Positions 17,261-26,641 of a stretch of DNA of 64,000 bases are shown one piece after another (positions within the stretch are counted from its first letter, which is position 1; each line of letters starts with the position of its first letter). This stretch comes from Chryseobacterium ginsenosidimutans. GTDB lineage: Bacteria; Bacteroidota; Bacteroidia; Flavobacteriales; Weeksellaceae. The position numbers and the translations under genes are program-made. The DNA is taken from positions 2,959,001-3,023,000 of the forward strand of contig NZ_JAUSXC010000001.1 of the NCBI RefSeq assembly GCF_030823405.1, given 5' to 3'. The notes beneath the pieces were generated by a model. That model had not been told where the DNA came from. It made no database searches and saw only the letters and a list, made by a program, of their open reading frames with translations.

Positions 17261-20098
17261 ATGGAACAGCAATATAAAATTCTGGGAATGACATGCTCCG
17301 GCTGTCAGAAGAAAATTTCAGACACACTCAATAGTATAGAAGGAATTAAAGCTGATATCAATCTTGAAAACAGTACAGCAACAATAATTTCTGACAAAAA
17401 AATTGAACTTTCAACTTTAAATAAAGCCCTAGAAGAAGTCGGAAATTATAAACTTGAAGATCCAAATAATCCCCAAAAAGCTTTTCTAAAGCCACAAGAC
17501 AGAATTTCTCCATCTTCCGTTTATTATTGTCCGATGGAATGTGAAGGCGATAAAGTTTATTTTCAACAAGGCAAGAGATGCCCTGTTTGTAATATGTATT
17601 TGGTTCCGATTGAGGAGAAACACGCCAAAGATCCTAATCATAAGCCTACTTTCTCTTCAACAAATCTTCCTGAAAATTTTAAAGATAATATTGGAAAAAA
17701 TTATTGTCCGATGTTCTGCGAAGGTGATAAAATCTATGATAAGAAAGGTGATTGCCCGATTTGCCATATGCATTTGGACGAAATTACAGAAGATTTGGTT
17801 AAAAACTCAACGACTCATTCACATGATCATTCTCATCACCATCATGAAACTCCGAAAGTAACAGATGAAATGGCAGGAAAATATTATTGCCCGATGTATT
17901 GCGAAGGTGATAAAGTATACGACAGTAACGTTGGCTGCCCTGTTTGCGGAATGGATTTGGTAAAATATCCCGAAAAGAAAGTCGCAAAATATACCTGCCC
18001 CATGCATCCCGAAATTGTTCGGAACGAACCTGGAGACTGCCCAATTTGTGGAATGGATCTCGTCAGAATACCCGAAAAAGATAATCATGAAGAAGATGAA
18101 ACGTATACTATTTTAAAAAGGAAATTCATTATTTCTCTGGCATTTACGATTCCTATTTTTATTCTTTCGATGGGCGGAATGTTTATTAATTTTCCTTTTT
18201 CACATCAGGTTCAAGGAATTATTGAGTTGATTTTAACACTCCCTGTTTTATTTTATTCAGGATGGTTTTTGATGAAAAGAGGATGGGTTTCGTTCAAAAC
18301 ACGGAACTTAAATATGTTCAGCTTAATTGTTTTGGGTGTCGCAGCAGCTTTTATCTTCAGTATTGTTGCTTTAATTTTCCCGAATATTATTCCGCATGAA
18401 ATTCGTGGTGGTCATCATGAGACCCCACTCTATTTTGAGGCGGTTTCGGTAATTTTAACACTTGTGATTCTAGGACAGTTAATGGAAGCTGCAGCTCATA
18501 AAAAAACAGGAAATGCAATTAGAGAATTAATGAATCTTTCACCTGACGAAGCCAATCTTATCATTAATGGCGAAGAAAAGAAGGTCTTGTTGTCACAGGT
18601 GAAAATAGGTGATCTTTTAAAGGTAAAACCGGGTGAAAAAATTCCTGTTGACGGGAAAATCACAGAAGGAAATTCTATCGTTGACGAAAGTATGATCACA
18701 GGTGAACCTATTCCTGTTGAAAAAAGCATCGATGATAAAGTAACCTCAGGAACCATCAACGGAAATCAGGTTTTTATTATGAAAGCTGAAAAAGTAGGCG
18801 ATGAAACTTTGCTTTCACAGATCATTAAAATGGTAAATGAAGCCAGCAGAAGCAAAGCTCCGATCCAAAAACTGACTGATAAAGTAGCTAAAATTTTTGT
18901 TCCGGCTGTCATTTTAATTGCGGTTTTAACGTTCATTTTATGGCAGTTTTTCGGCTCTGAAGGACAAAAAACCCTGTTCGCTTTTGTGAATGCTGTTGCA
19001 GTTTTAATTGTGGCTTGTCCGTGTGCTTTAGGATTGGCAACGCCAATGTCTTTGATGGTAGGAATCGGGAAAGGGGCAAAAAATGGCATCTTAATTAAAA
19101 ATGCCGATGCTCTTGAACAAATGAATAAAGTAAACGTTCTAATTACCGATAAAACAGGAACTTTAACGGAAGGAAAACCATCAGTTGAGTATATTGAAAC
19201 GATTAATAATAATGACAGAAATTCAATCTTAAAATTTGCCTATTCATTAAACCAAAATTCAGAACATCCTTTATCAAATGCTGTCATTAAAAAGGCAAAA
19301 GCTGAAAATATTTCTTCTGAAAAAGTAGAAGATTTCGAGAATATTTCAGGAAAAGGTGTTAAAGGAAATATCAACGGGAAAACAGTGTATTTAGGAAACG
19401 AAAGTTTATTGATTTCGCACCAAATTTCAATTCCTGAAAACTTAAAACAAAAAGCCATTGATGTCCAGTCAAAAGCACATACAATTTCCTATGTCGCACA
19501 AGAAAATGAAGTCCTGGGTTTCATAAGTTTTACCGACAAAATTAAAGAAAGTTCTAAAAAAGCCGTTCAGCAGCTATTTAGTGAAGGTATTGATATTATT
19601 ATGATGACCGGTGACAACAAGCATACCGCAAAAGCCGTTGCAGACGAACTTGGCATTAAACATTTTAAAGCAAACTGCCTTCCGGAAGACAAATTAAATG
19701 AAGTCAAAAAGCTTCAGCAACAAGGTAAAATCGTAGCAATGACAGGCGACGGAATCAATGACTCTCCTGCTTTGGCTCAGGCAAATATCGGAATTGCAAT
19801 GGGAACCGGAACCGATGCAGCCATTGAAAGCGCAGAAATTACTTTGTTAAAAGGCGACATTCTTGACGTGGCAAAAGCAAAATTACTGAGTGAAAAGCTT
19901 TTGAAAAACATTAAGGAAAATCTGTTTTTTGCTTTCATCTATAATGTTCTGGGAGTTCCCGTTGCGGCAGGATTATTGTATCCATTTTTCGGAATTCTAT
20001 TGTCACCGATGATTGCGGCTGCGGCAATGAGTTTCAGCTCTCTATCTGTGATTTTAAATTCACTGCGATTGAATTCAGTTGATCTCGATATTAAATAA
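17261..20098 (+). CDS. copA: Copper-translocating P1B-type ATPase with four extra metal-binding repeats
   Basis: 945 residues. An N-terminal HMA domain (1-66) has Cys12 and Cys15 in MTCSGC. It is followed by four copies of the short heavy-metal-binding motif C-P-M...C-P-x-C-x-M at about 88-119, 147-175, 206-235 and 243-270. A His-rich linker (about 185-195) separates copies two and three. Then come eight expected membrane helices, the translocation motif CPC (Cys586/Cys588), the phosphorylation site Asp630 in DKTGT, an HP dipeptide (EHPLSNAV), TGDN and [13 protein letters not shown] marks a Cu+ (or Ag+) exporter at the inner membrane. The gene lies 135 bases after the HMA/AraC regulator gene. 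Confidence 0.95.
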   Translation: MEQQYKILGMTCSGCQKKISDTLNSIEGIKADINLENSTATIISDKKIELSTLNKALEEVGNYKLEDPNNPQKAFLKPQDRISPSSVYYCPMECEGDKVYFQQGKRCPVCNMYLVPIEEKHAKDPNHKPTFSSTNLPENFKDNIGKNYCPMFCEGDKIYDKKGDCPICHMHLDEITEDLVKNSTTHSHDHSHHHHETPKVTDEMAGKYYCPMYCEGDKVYDSNVGCPVCGMDLVKYPEKKVAKYTCPMHPEIVRNEPGDCPICGMDLVRIPEKDNHEEDETYTILKRKFIISLAFTIPIFILSMGGMFINFPFSHQVQGIIELILTLPVLFYSGWFLMKRGWVSFKTRNLNMFSLIVLGVAAAFIFSIVALIFPNIIPHEIRGGHHETPLYFEAVSVILTLVILGQLMEAAAHKKTGNAIRELMNLSPDEANLIINGEEKKVLLSQVKIGDLLKVKPGEKIPVDGKITEGNSIVDESMITGEPIPVEKSIDDKVTSGTINGNQVFIMKAEKVGDETLLSQIIKMVNEASRSKAPIQKLTDKVAKIFVPAVILIAVLTFILWQFFGSEGQKTLFAFVNAVAVLIVACPCALGLATPMSLMVGIGKGAKNGILIKNADALEQMNKVNVLITDKTGTLTEGKPSVEYIETINNNDRNSILKFAYSLNQNSEHPLSNAVIKKAKAENISSEKVEDFENISGKGVKGNINGKTVYLGNESLLISHQISIPENLKQKAIDVQSKAHTISYVAQENEVLGFISFTDKIKESSKKAVQQLFSEGIDIIMMTGDNKHTAKAVADELGIKHFKANCLPEDKLNEVKKLQQQGKIVAMTGDGINDSPALAQANIGIAMGTGTDAAIESAEITLLKGDILDVAKAKLLSEKLLKNIKENLFFAFIYNVLGVPVAAGLLYPFFGILLSPMIAAAAMSFSSLSVILNSLRLNSVDLDIK

Positions 20099-20179
20099 TT
20101 TTTAACGCTCACGCAGATTGAACTGATGTTGAATACGTTCACATTTTAACTTTTAATAAATCTGCAGGAAAAAATAAAC

Positions 20180-20908
20180 ATGAAAAAAGAAAATCTTTAC
20201 ATCGGATGCTCAGGGTTTTACAACAATGATTGGAAGGGCACATTATTTCCCGAAGATGCCAAAAGCAAAGATTTTCTTACAATATATTCTCAAACATTTA
20301 ATTCAGTTGAAATCAATTCTACATTTTACAGAAAACCAACTGCAAAAACTCTGTTGAAATGGTTTGATGAAACGCCTGATGATTTTAAATTCTTCATTAA
20401 AATTCCAAAAACGATTTCTCATGAAAAGCGTTTAAAAGATTGTAAAGAAGAAGTTTCAGACTTTTGCTTACATATTCAATCCCATTTAAAAGAAAAACTT
20501 TCCGGTTTTTTATTTCAGTTTCCGCCATCGTTTAAAAATACTCAGGAAAATATTGATTTAATTCTTAACAATCTTGATTTTAATTATTTAAATGTGATAG
20601 AATTCCGTCATGAATCCTGGTGGAGAGATGAAATTTTCAAGATCTTAAAAGATGACAATATTATTTTTTCGGGTGTCAGTTTCCCTGGAAATCTTCCTGA
20701 AAATATAATTGTCAATCATCCCGAAATTTTGTATTACAGACTTCATGGTAAACCAGTACTTTACAAATCAGAATATTCCCAAGAATTTCTCGATAACCTG
20801 GCTGAAAAAATTAAAACAGAACAAAAGAAAACGTTTATCTTTTTCAATAATACTTGGGGAACTGCTGCAATTAAAAATTCGTTGTATTTGAAGAAAATTC
20901 TCGAATAA
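20180..20908 (+). CDS. DUF72 domain protein (YecE-like)
   Basis: 242 residues, a single DUF72 TIM-barrel-like domain. Diagnostic stretches are IGCSGFYNNDWKGTLFP at the N-terminus, FNSVEINSTFYRKP, FLFQFPPSF and YYRLHGKP. The family is widespread and sometimes linked to DNA or Fe-S processes, but its function is not established. There is no close operon partner (81 bases after copA, 115 before the deacetylase gene), and no terminator is visible on either side. Confidence 0.88.
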   Translation: MKKENLYIGCSGFYNNDWKGTLFPEDAKSKDFLTIYSQTFNSVEINSTFYRKPTAKTLLKWFDETPDDFKFFIKIPKTISHEKRLKDCKEEVSDFCLHIQSHLKEKLSGFLFQFPPSFKNTQENIDLILNNLDFNYLNVIEFRHESWWRDEIFKILKDDNIIFSGVSFPGNLPENIIVNHPEILYYRLHGKPVLYKSEYSQEFLDNLAEKIKTEQKKTFIFFNNTWGTAAIKNSLYLKKILE

Positions 20909-21023
20909 AATCTTTTATTAAAATAAGCTTAAAAACAGGAATTTAATAAATTTCGGTACAATTTTTGTTAAGAATAATTTAGAAAAATTAACAATTTTTA
21001 ACAATTAAATTCCATTAAACTTT

Positions 21024-21890
21024 ATGACAAAAACTTTTGCCGAAAAGTCTAGAAACAAGACTTTTCGTGGGATGTTTGCATTGATGAGTGCAACTTCAAT
21101 TTTATTTAGCAGCTGTAATCAAAAAAAAGACAAGAAAGAATCTGAAAAGATGATTTCTAAAGACCATCCCGTCGCAAAAATTGTCCCTAAAATTGATGAT
21201 GAAAATGTCACTTCAAATAAAAGAGTAATTTATCTCACTTTCGATGACGGACCCAATCGCGGAACCGAAAACCTTCTAAAAATTCTGCACAAAAGAAACA
21301 TTTGTGCAACTGCATTTCTCGTAGGAAAACATGCTTACGGAAGCAAAAAACAACAAGAAGATCTTGAGCTTTTAAGAAACGATCAATTAGTAGAATTAGC
21401 CAACCACAGTTTTACTCATGCTCATAATAAATATAGCGATTTTTACAAGAATCCGTTGGGTGTAGTTCAGGATTTTGATATTGCAAAAGACAGTTTGAAA
21501 CTCTATGACAAAATTGCAAGAACTCCCGGCCGGAACATATGGAGACTTAATAATATTACTGTAACAGATCTTAAAAGCTCCACAGAAGCAGCAAATAGCC
21601 TGAAAAAAGCAGGTTATAAGCTCATTGGTTGGGATCTTGAATGGAAACCTACCAATAAAATGGAGCTGAAAGGGAATCATCAGGCAATGCTTAAAAAAGT
21701 AGACAGTATTTTCTTTAATGATCTCGAAAAAACGTCAAGACATCTTGTTTTTCTTACTCATGATCAGTATTTAACAGATACCGATTCTGTGAACGAATTG
21801 GATTTATTTATCGAAAAACTGCAGAAAAGCAATCGGTTTGTTTTCAGGAAAATCTCGGAGTATCCGAAAGTTAATGAGGTTTTGAATTAA
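21024..21890 (+). CDS. Polysaccharide deacetylase (NodB-like), lipoprotein
   Basis: 288 residues. The signal region is long, with a charged start, a hydrophobic segment and lipobox LFSSC (Cys31). The NodB catalytic motifs are present: motif 1 TFDDGP (residues 72-77, catalytic and metal-binding Asp), motif 2 NHSFTH, and motif 3-like RTPGRNIWR. The expected activity is removal of N-acetyl groups from surface glycans or peptidoglycan outside the cytoplasm. It stands alone; a long palindromic repeat follows at 21904-21971. Confidence 0.88.
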   Translation: MTKTFAEKSRNKTFRGMFALMSATSILFSSCNQKKDKKESEKMISKDHPVAKIVPKIDDENVTSNKRVIYLTFDDGPNRGTENLLKILHKRNICATAFLVGKHAYGSKKQQEDLELLRNDQLVELANHSFTHAHNKYSDFYKNPLGVVQDFDIAKDSLKLYDKIARTPGRNIWRLNNITVTDLKSSTEAANSLKKAGYKLIGWDLEWKPTNKMELKGNHQAMLKKVDSIFFNDLEKTSRHLVFLTHDQYLTDTDSVNELDLFIEKLQKSNRFVFRKISEYPKVNEVLN

Positions 21891-21903
21891 CGAACTCAAT
21901 AGT

Positions 21904-21971
21904 CTGATTGTTTCTGGCGAAGATAAATCTCTTATTTGAGGCAATTTAATCTTCGTTAGAATGACAATCAG
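21904..21971. repeat. 68-bp imperfect palindrome (MITE/REP-like)
   Basis: The left arm 21904-21928 and right arm 21944-21971 are near reverse complements, sharing CTGATTGT, TTCT and CGAAGAT blocks with a small insertion; the loop is 15 bases. It lies between the deacetylase and yggS genes. No U tract follows, so it is not a standard terminator. One arm contains GTCATTCT, shared with the element at 47387-47443. Confidence 0.65.
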
Positions 21972-22041
21972 TATTACGCATGCTTCCAAAAAGATTCGCT
22001 TTTATTAGTTTTTTGCTTTTAAAATTCAGAAATTTGCAATT

Positions 22042-22701
22042 ATGAGTATTCAGGAAAATTACAACGATATAAAAAACCAACTTCCTTCAAATGTACAGCT
22101 GGTGGCCGTTTCAAAAACACATCCCGTTTTAGCAATTCAGGAGGTTTATGATTTGGGGCAGAGAGTTTTTGGCGAAAATAAAGTTCAGGAATTAACAGAG
22201 AAATACCCTCTTCTTCCAAAAGATATTCAATGGCACTTGATCGGGCATTTACAAACCAATAAAGTAAAATATATTGCCGAATTTATTGATACTATTCAAA
22301 GTGTAGATTCGGAAAAATTAATATCAGAAATTAATAAAGAAGCTGCAAAGCATAACCGTATAATTAAAGTTTTACTTCAAGTGAAAATAGCTGAAGAAGA
22401 AAGCAAATTCGGGCTGGAAATTGAAGAAGCAGAAAATTTATTTCAAAAGTATATGAACGGAGATTTTCCAAATGTAGAAATTACCGGTTTAATGGGAATG
22501 GCAACTTTTACAGACGATAAAATTCAGGTAAAAAAGGAATTTTTAATCTTAAAAAAGCTTTTTGATGAATTAAATCAACTAAAAAAACTGGAAACCTTAT
22601 CAATGGGAATGAGTGATGATTTCCCTGTAGCCATTGAAAGCGGAGCCAATTCTGTGAGAGTGGGATCGGCAATTTTCGGCAGGCGAGATTATTTAAAATA
22701 G
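22042..22701 (+). CDS. YggS family PLP homeostasis protein
   Basis: 219 residues, a single alanine-racemase-like TIM barrel that binds PLP but has no known enzymatic activity. The PLP lysine is in VAVSKTHP (about residue 25), followed by FGENKVQE, WHLIGHLQTNKVKY and the C-terminal LSMGMSDDFPVAIESGAN with VRVGSAIFG. These proteins buffer cytosolic PLP and affect amino-acid metabolism. The start is the ATG that immediately precedes SIQENYNDI. It is 56 bases before the response regulator gene, which has its own promoter. Confidence 0.93.
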   Translation: MSIQENYNDIKNQLPSNVQLVAVSKTHPVLAIQEVYDLGQRVFGENKVQELTEKYPLLPKDIQWHLIGHLQTNKVKYIAEFIDTIQSVDSEKLISEINKEAAKHNRIIKVLLQVKIAEEESKFGLEIEEAENLFQKYMNGDFPNVEITGLMGMATFTDDKIQVKKEFLILKKLFDELNQLKKLETLSMGMSDDFPVAIESGANSVRVGSAIFGRRDYLK

Positions 22702-22719
22702 TTGGTTTAGGTATAGTTT

Positions 22720-22753
22720 TTGCTAATAATTCAATCAAAAAATCTAAATTTGC
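22720..22753 (+). promoter_or_regulatory. Bacteroidota-type promoter for the NtrC-like gene
   Basis: TTG at 22720-22722, a 22-base spacer, and a perfect TAAATTTG at 22745-22752. The ATG begins at 22758, so the predicted transcription start falls on or within a few bases of the start codon. Confidence 0.7.
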
Positions 22754-22757
22754 AACT

Positions 22758-23942
22758 ATGCAAAAAATCCTTATTGTAGAAGACGAAAAAGCAATCTCAG
22801 GGGTACTTCACAGTATTCTTTCTGACGAACTAACTGACTATGAATTTGTTATCGCCGAAGATGGACTTGAAGGTTACAAACAGATAGAAAAAGAAGATTT
22901 CGCACTGGTAATTTCCGACATCAAAATGCCAAAACTTTCAGGAACTGAGCTTTTAAAGCAAAGTTTAGCTTTAAAACCGGAATCCACTTTCATTATGATT
23001 TCAGGACATGCAGATATAGATTCGGCAGTATCTTGCTTAAGAGATGGTGCATACGACTTTATTTCCAAGCCAATTGATATCAACAGATTGATTACCAGTG
23101 TAAAAAACGCCTTAGCTAAAGAAACTTTGAAGAAAGAAAATAAAAATCTTCAAACCGAAAATAAAACGTTAAAGAAAAAAGTTAACAAAAAATACCAAAT
23201 GATCGGTGAATCAGCTGGTTTGCAAAAGATTCAGGATATGATCGTTAAGGTTGCTGCTTCTGATGCCAGAGTTTTGATCACAGGTCCGAACGGTGCAGGA
23301 AAAGAGTTGGTAGCCCACGCCATTCACAATCAAAGTGAAAGAGCGAGAGGTCCTATGGTTGAAGTGAATTGCGCTGCAATACCTTCAGAACTTATTGAAT
23401 CTGAACTATTTGGACATGTAAAAGGTTCTTTTACAGGAGCAATTAAGGATAAACAAGGAAAATTTGAACAGGCAAACGGAGGCACTATTTTTCTGGATGA
23501 GATCGGAGATATGAGTTTAATTGCGCAGGCTAAAGTTCTTAGAGCCCTTCAGGAAAGCAAAGTTTCTCCTGTGGGAAGTGATAAGGAAATAAAAGTTGAT
23601 GTAAGAGTGCTTGCTGCAACAAATAAAAACATGCAGGTGGAAATTGAAGCAGGAAGATTCCGAGAAGACCTTTACCACAGACTTTCTGTGATTGAAATCT
23701 ATGTACCGCCATTGGACGAAAGAAAGGAAGACATCAAATTATTGGTAGATCACTTTTCCGGATTGATTTCTGAAGAGCACGGTACTGCATTGAAAAAGTT
23801 TGATGATAAAGCTATTGAAGCACTAAAAGCTCTTTCATGGACCGGAAATATCAGAGAATTAAGAAACGTTGTAGAAAGATTGATTATTCTTGGCGGAAAC
23901 ACTGTTTCTGCGGAAGACGTTGCAAGTTTTGTAAGGAAATAA
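22758..23942 (+). CDS. NtrC-like response regulator, receiver plus AAA+ domain, no DNA-binding domain
   Basis: 394 residues. The receiver domain is residues 1-120 with acidic pocket E8/D9, phospho-acceptor D54 (SDIKMP) and K104. A Lys/Glu-rich coiled linker spans 121-145. The sigma-54-type AAA+ domain follows: Walker A GPNGAGKE (176-183), the sigma-54 contact loop GSFTGA (223-228, a variant of GAFTGA), Walker B FLDE (245-248) and the arginine-finger region FREDLYHR. The protein stops at VRK soon after RNVVERLIIL, where family members continue with a Fis-type helix-turn-helix. It should therefore activate RpoN promoters from solution or through a partner. No histidine kinase gene is adjacent. 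Confidence 0.9.
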   Translation: MQKILIVEDEKAISGVLHSILSDELTDYEFVIAEDGLEGYKQIEKEDFALVISDIKMPKLSGTELLKQSLALKPESTFIMISGHADIDSAVSCLRDGAYDFISKPIDINRLITSVKNALAKETLKKENKNLQTENKTLKKKVNKKYQMIGESAGLQKIQDMIVKVAASDARVLITGPNGAGKELVAHAIHNQSERARGPMVEVNCAAIPSELIESELFGHVKGSFTGAIKDKQGKFEQANGGTIFLDEIGDMSLIAQAKVLRALQESKVSPVGSDKEIKVDVRVLAATNKNMQVEIEAGRFREDLYHRLSVIEIYVPPLDERKEDIKLLVDHFSGLISEEHGTALKKFDDKAIEALKALSWTGNIRELRNVVERLIILGGNTVSAEDVASFVRK

Positions 23943-23967
23943 TTTTATTATTATTTTAAATATATGA

Positions 23968-24001
23968 AGATTTGCAGTATAACACTGCAAATCTTTTTTT
24001 T
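23968..24001 (+). terminator. Strong intrinsic terminator
   Basis: A perfect 11-bp stem (23968-23978 with 23984-23994), ATAAC loop and a run of eight T. It ends the NtrC-like transcript. Confidence 0.92.
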
Positions 24002-24029
24002 GCCTAAACTATATGATATATAAACTATT

Positions 24030-25391
24030 ATGAACTTTTTAAATAAAAAATACACAAAAGAATGCCTGATTCTGGCTCTTCCCGTGATGTTAACACAAGT
24101 GGGACAGGTCTCGGTGAATTTGTTTGATAATATTATTGTCGGTAAATTATTGGGAGCAGATGCTTTGGCTTCTGTATCTTTGGGAAATGCTGTATTTTTC
24201 TCAATGTTTGTATTGGCATTGGGATTTTCTTTTGCTATTCCGCCACTGGTTTCTGAAGCGCATTCCAAAAATGACCATAAAACCATTAACTCGGTCTTCA
24301 GCCACGGATTTGTTATTAATATGACCGTCGGAGTTATTTTAATGGGCGTGTTGCTTTTAGGGCTTCCCCTACTCTATAAATCTGGTCAGCCTGCAAAAAT
24401 TGTTCCCGATACGGTAGATTTTTTAGGAATTATGGCGATCAGTATTGTTCCTTTTATGGCTTTTCAGACGTTGAGAGAAGTTTCGGAAGGTTTATCTTAT
24501 ACCATTGGAGTGACCAAAGCTACGATCATTGCCAATGTTATTAATATCGTTTTAAATTATGTTTTCATCAAGGGACTTTGGATTTTTCCTGAAATGGGAG
24601 TAAAAGGTTCTGCTTTAGCAAGCCTTATTGCGAGAATTTTCATGGTTGTTTTCCTGTATTTTGTTCTTTTAAAGGAGAAAAAAACAAGACAGTATATCAA
24701 AGATTTTTCGTTAAAAATTCAGGTTTTTACAAAAGAAATGTTTGAAAGAATGGTGAGACTCGGCTTTCCAACTGCTTTACAGATGTTTTTTGAAGTCACT
24801 GCTTTTGCGGGAGCTGCCTTCATCTGCGGATTGATTTCTGCTCATGATATTGCTTCACACCAGATTGCACTGAGCATGGCTTCTTTCACCTTTAATCTGT
24901 GCATCGGTTTCAGTGTTGCCTCAACAGTAATGATTGGACGAAAACTGGGCGAACAGAATTTTGTTGAATTAAGAAAAGTAGGAATCAATAACCTGAAAAT
25001 AGCTTTTATTTTTATGTGTATTTGTGGAATTGTTTTTATTTTGGGACGAAATATTCTTCCGACATTTTTCACGAAAAAAGAAGAGATTGAAGTGATTGCT
25101 TTGGCTTCAAAATTAATGATTATTGCTGCTTTATTCCAGTTATCAGACGGAATTCAAGTGACGGCATTGGGAATGTTGAGAGGTTTACAGGATGTTAAAA
25201 TTCCTTCTATTTATACATTTATTGCCTATTGGGTGATTACGGTTCCTTTAGGATATTTCCTTTGCGTAACAATGAAAATGGGTGCTTTCGGAATGTGGAT
25301 CGCTTTAGGATTGGGGCTAACGATTTCCGCAGTGATGCTCGTTAAACGGTTCTTGAATATGTCTGCCAAGAGAATTAAACAGAATTTATAA
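24030..25391 (+). CDS. MATE family efflux transporter
   Basis: 453 residues with twelve hydrophobic segments in two similar halves, the MATE layout. The N-terminal stretch ECLILALPVMLTQVGQVSVNLFDNIIVGKLLG is the usual first helix pair with the D-N-I-I-V-G motif. MATE pumps export cationic drugs or metabolites using Na+ or H+. The substrate is unknown. The gene is monocistronic, with a terminator on each side. Confidence 0.93.
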   Translation: MNFLNKKYTKECLILALPVMLTQVGQVSVNLFDNIIVGKLLGADALASVSLGNAVFFSMFVLALGFSFAIPPLVSEAHSKNDHKTINSVFSHGFVINMTVGVILMGVLLLGLPLLYKSGQPAKIVPDTVDFLGIMAISIVPFMAFQTLREVSEGLSYTIGVTKATIIANVINIVLNYVFIKGLWIFPEMGVKGSALASLIARIFMVVFLYFVLLKEKKTRQYIKDFSLKIQVFTKEMFERMVRLGFPTALQMFFEVTAFAGAAFICGLISAHDIASHQIALSMASFTFNLCIGFSVASTVMIGRKLGEQNFVELRKVGINNLKIAFIFMCICGIVFILGRNILPTFFTKKEEIEVIALASKLMIIAALFQLSDGIQVTALGMLRGLQDVKIPSIYTFIAYWVITVPLGYFLCVTMKMGAFGMWIALGLGLTISAVMLVKRFLNMSAKRIKQNL

Positions 25392-25394
25392 ATT

Positions 25395-25430
25395 GAAAGC
25401 GGTCTTTTTAGATCGCTTTCATTATTTTTG
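25395..25430 (+). terminator. Terminator after the MATE gene
   Basis: A 10-bp stem with one G-U (25395-25404 with 25411-25420), six-base loop, then a T-rich tail. Confidence 0.8.
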
Positions 25431-25470
25431 AGATCATTTCCAGAACTTTTAAAAATCCTAATATTAATCA

Positions 25471-25974
25471 CTAGCTAATTCTTTTCCCTAAAATCACCAA
25501 AGTCCTTTCTACTCCGTCCAAAACCGCAACATCAGGAAAAATGCCCCAATCTTCAAAACCAAAATATCTGAAGAGTTTTAAACTTGGTTCGTTATGCAAA
25601 AAGATAAAACCTAATAAAGTTTTGACACCAAATTTCCCTGCATTATCAATACAATATTGCAGAACTTTCTTGCCGTAACCTTTTCCACGGCAACTTTCAT
25701 CCATATAAATGCTTAATTCCACTGTTCCGTTATAAGCGGGTCTTCCGTAAAATGATGAAAAACTTACCCAACCCAAAACATTATTTTGATGATCTTCAAT
25801 CATCCAAAGTGGTCTTGTTTCGGAATTGTGTTCATGAAACCATTGTAATTTATTTTCTACAGAAACGTTCTCTGTATCAGCAGTTACCATTCTTGAAGGG
25901 ATGGTTGAGTTATAAATTTCAACGATTTTCGGTAAATCTTTCAGGTCAGCATTCCTGAATTTTAATTCTTCCAT
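25471..25974 (-). CDS. GNAT acetyltransferase, phosphinothricin acetyltransferase-like
   Basis: 167 residues from ATG 25974; the frame stays open to 26022, but the extra residues are Lys/Ile-rich and unlike the family start. MEELKFRNADLKDLPKIVEIY is the standard opening. The acetyl-CoA loop is in ELSIYMDESCRGKGYGKKVLQY, and NEPSLKLFRYFGFEDWG near the C-terminus is typical of the Pat/YncA/MddA-like branch, which acetylates phosphinothricin, methionine sulfone or similar amino acids. Actual substrate unknown. Confidence 0.86.
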   Translation of the reverse strand: MEELKFRNADLKDLPKIVEIYNSTIPSRMVTADTENVSVENKLQWFHEHNSETRPLWMIEDHQNNVLGWVSFSSFYGRPAYNGTVELSIYMDESCRGKGYGKKVLQYCIDNAGKFGVKTLLGFIFLHNEPSLKLFRYFGFEDWGIFPDVAVLDGVERTLVILGKRIS

Positions 25975-26095
25975 TTTTACAATTATTGACTTTTTGAATT
26001 TCTTGAACCTATCAATTATCATTTCTAAACAGATTGTAGAAATAGGGTAATTTAATAAAAACTACTCTATTCAAGTTTAAAAAATTCTACAAAAT

Positions 26096-26124
26096 AAAAA
26101 AGCAGTAAAAATTACTGCTTTTTT
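26096..26124. terminator. Bidirectional terminator
   Basis: A perfect 8-bp stem (26101-26108 with 26112-26119), A tract on the left and T tract on the right. On the minus strand it ends the DoxX gene. Confidence 0.85.
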
Positions 26125-26142
26125 GCTTATATTTTAAATTAA

Positions 26143-26574
26143 TTACCAATCATTGGCTCTTTTTCTCTTCTCTATCATGTAATCTACAGAATATTTTCCT
26201 GCCCCGAAAACGATTAAAAGAAGATAAACAGAAAGATAAACTAAGCTCATTTCCTGCTTTGTGAAAGGGTCTGCTCCATGAACCACAAATCCTGCAATAA
26301 CCATTGTGAAGATCAAAAATCCTAAAGCAATTCTTGAAAAAAGCCCTAAAATCAGAAGAATAGAACAGACAAATTCTGCAAAAACCGTAAGCCCTAAAGT
26401 AATTTGCGGTCCTAATCCCAAAAAGTCGAAAAACTCAATCTTTCCACCTTCCAAAAGCATCTGAAGTTTCGGAAAACCGTGAGACAACATGGCAAAGCCA
26501 ATAAATACCCTCACAATTAATAAAATAATATCTTTTAAAACCGAATTAGAATTTGTTGAGTTCAAGTAGTTCAT
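26143..26574 (-). CDS. DoxX family membrane protein
   Basis: 143 residues with four hydrophobic segments. LLIVRVFIGFAMLSHGFPKL at the N-terminus and AEFVCSILLILGLFSRIA in the middle are typical of the DoxX family of small inner-membrane proteins, variously linked to quinone or thiol redox processes. The role in this organism is unknown. It lies 67 bases from era and is likely a separate unit. Confidence 0.88.
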   Translation of the reverse strand: MNYLNSTNSNSVLKDIILLIVRVFIGFAMLSHGFPKLQMLLEGGKIEFFDFLGLGPQITLGLTVFAEFVCSILLILGLFSRIALGFLIFTMVIAGFVVHGADPFTKQEMSLVYLSVYLLLIVFGAGKYSVDYMIEKRKRANDW

Positions 26575-26641
26575 TAAATTAGGATTTAAATTTAAAGATA
26601 ATGAAAATCTTTTAATAGAACGGCTTCAAAAACTTTTTAGT

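Noticed and set aside
20099..20179. A terminator after copA
   Set aside because: No stem with a T tract is present.
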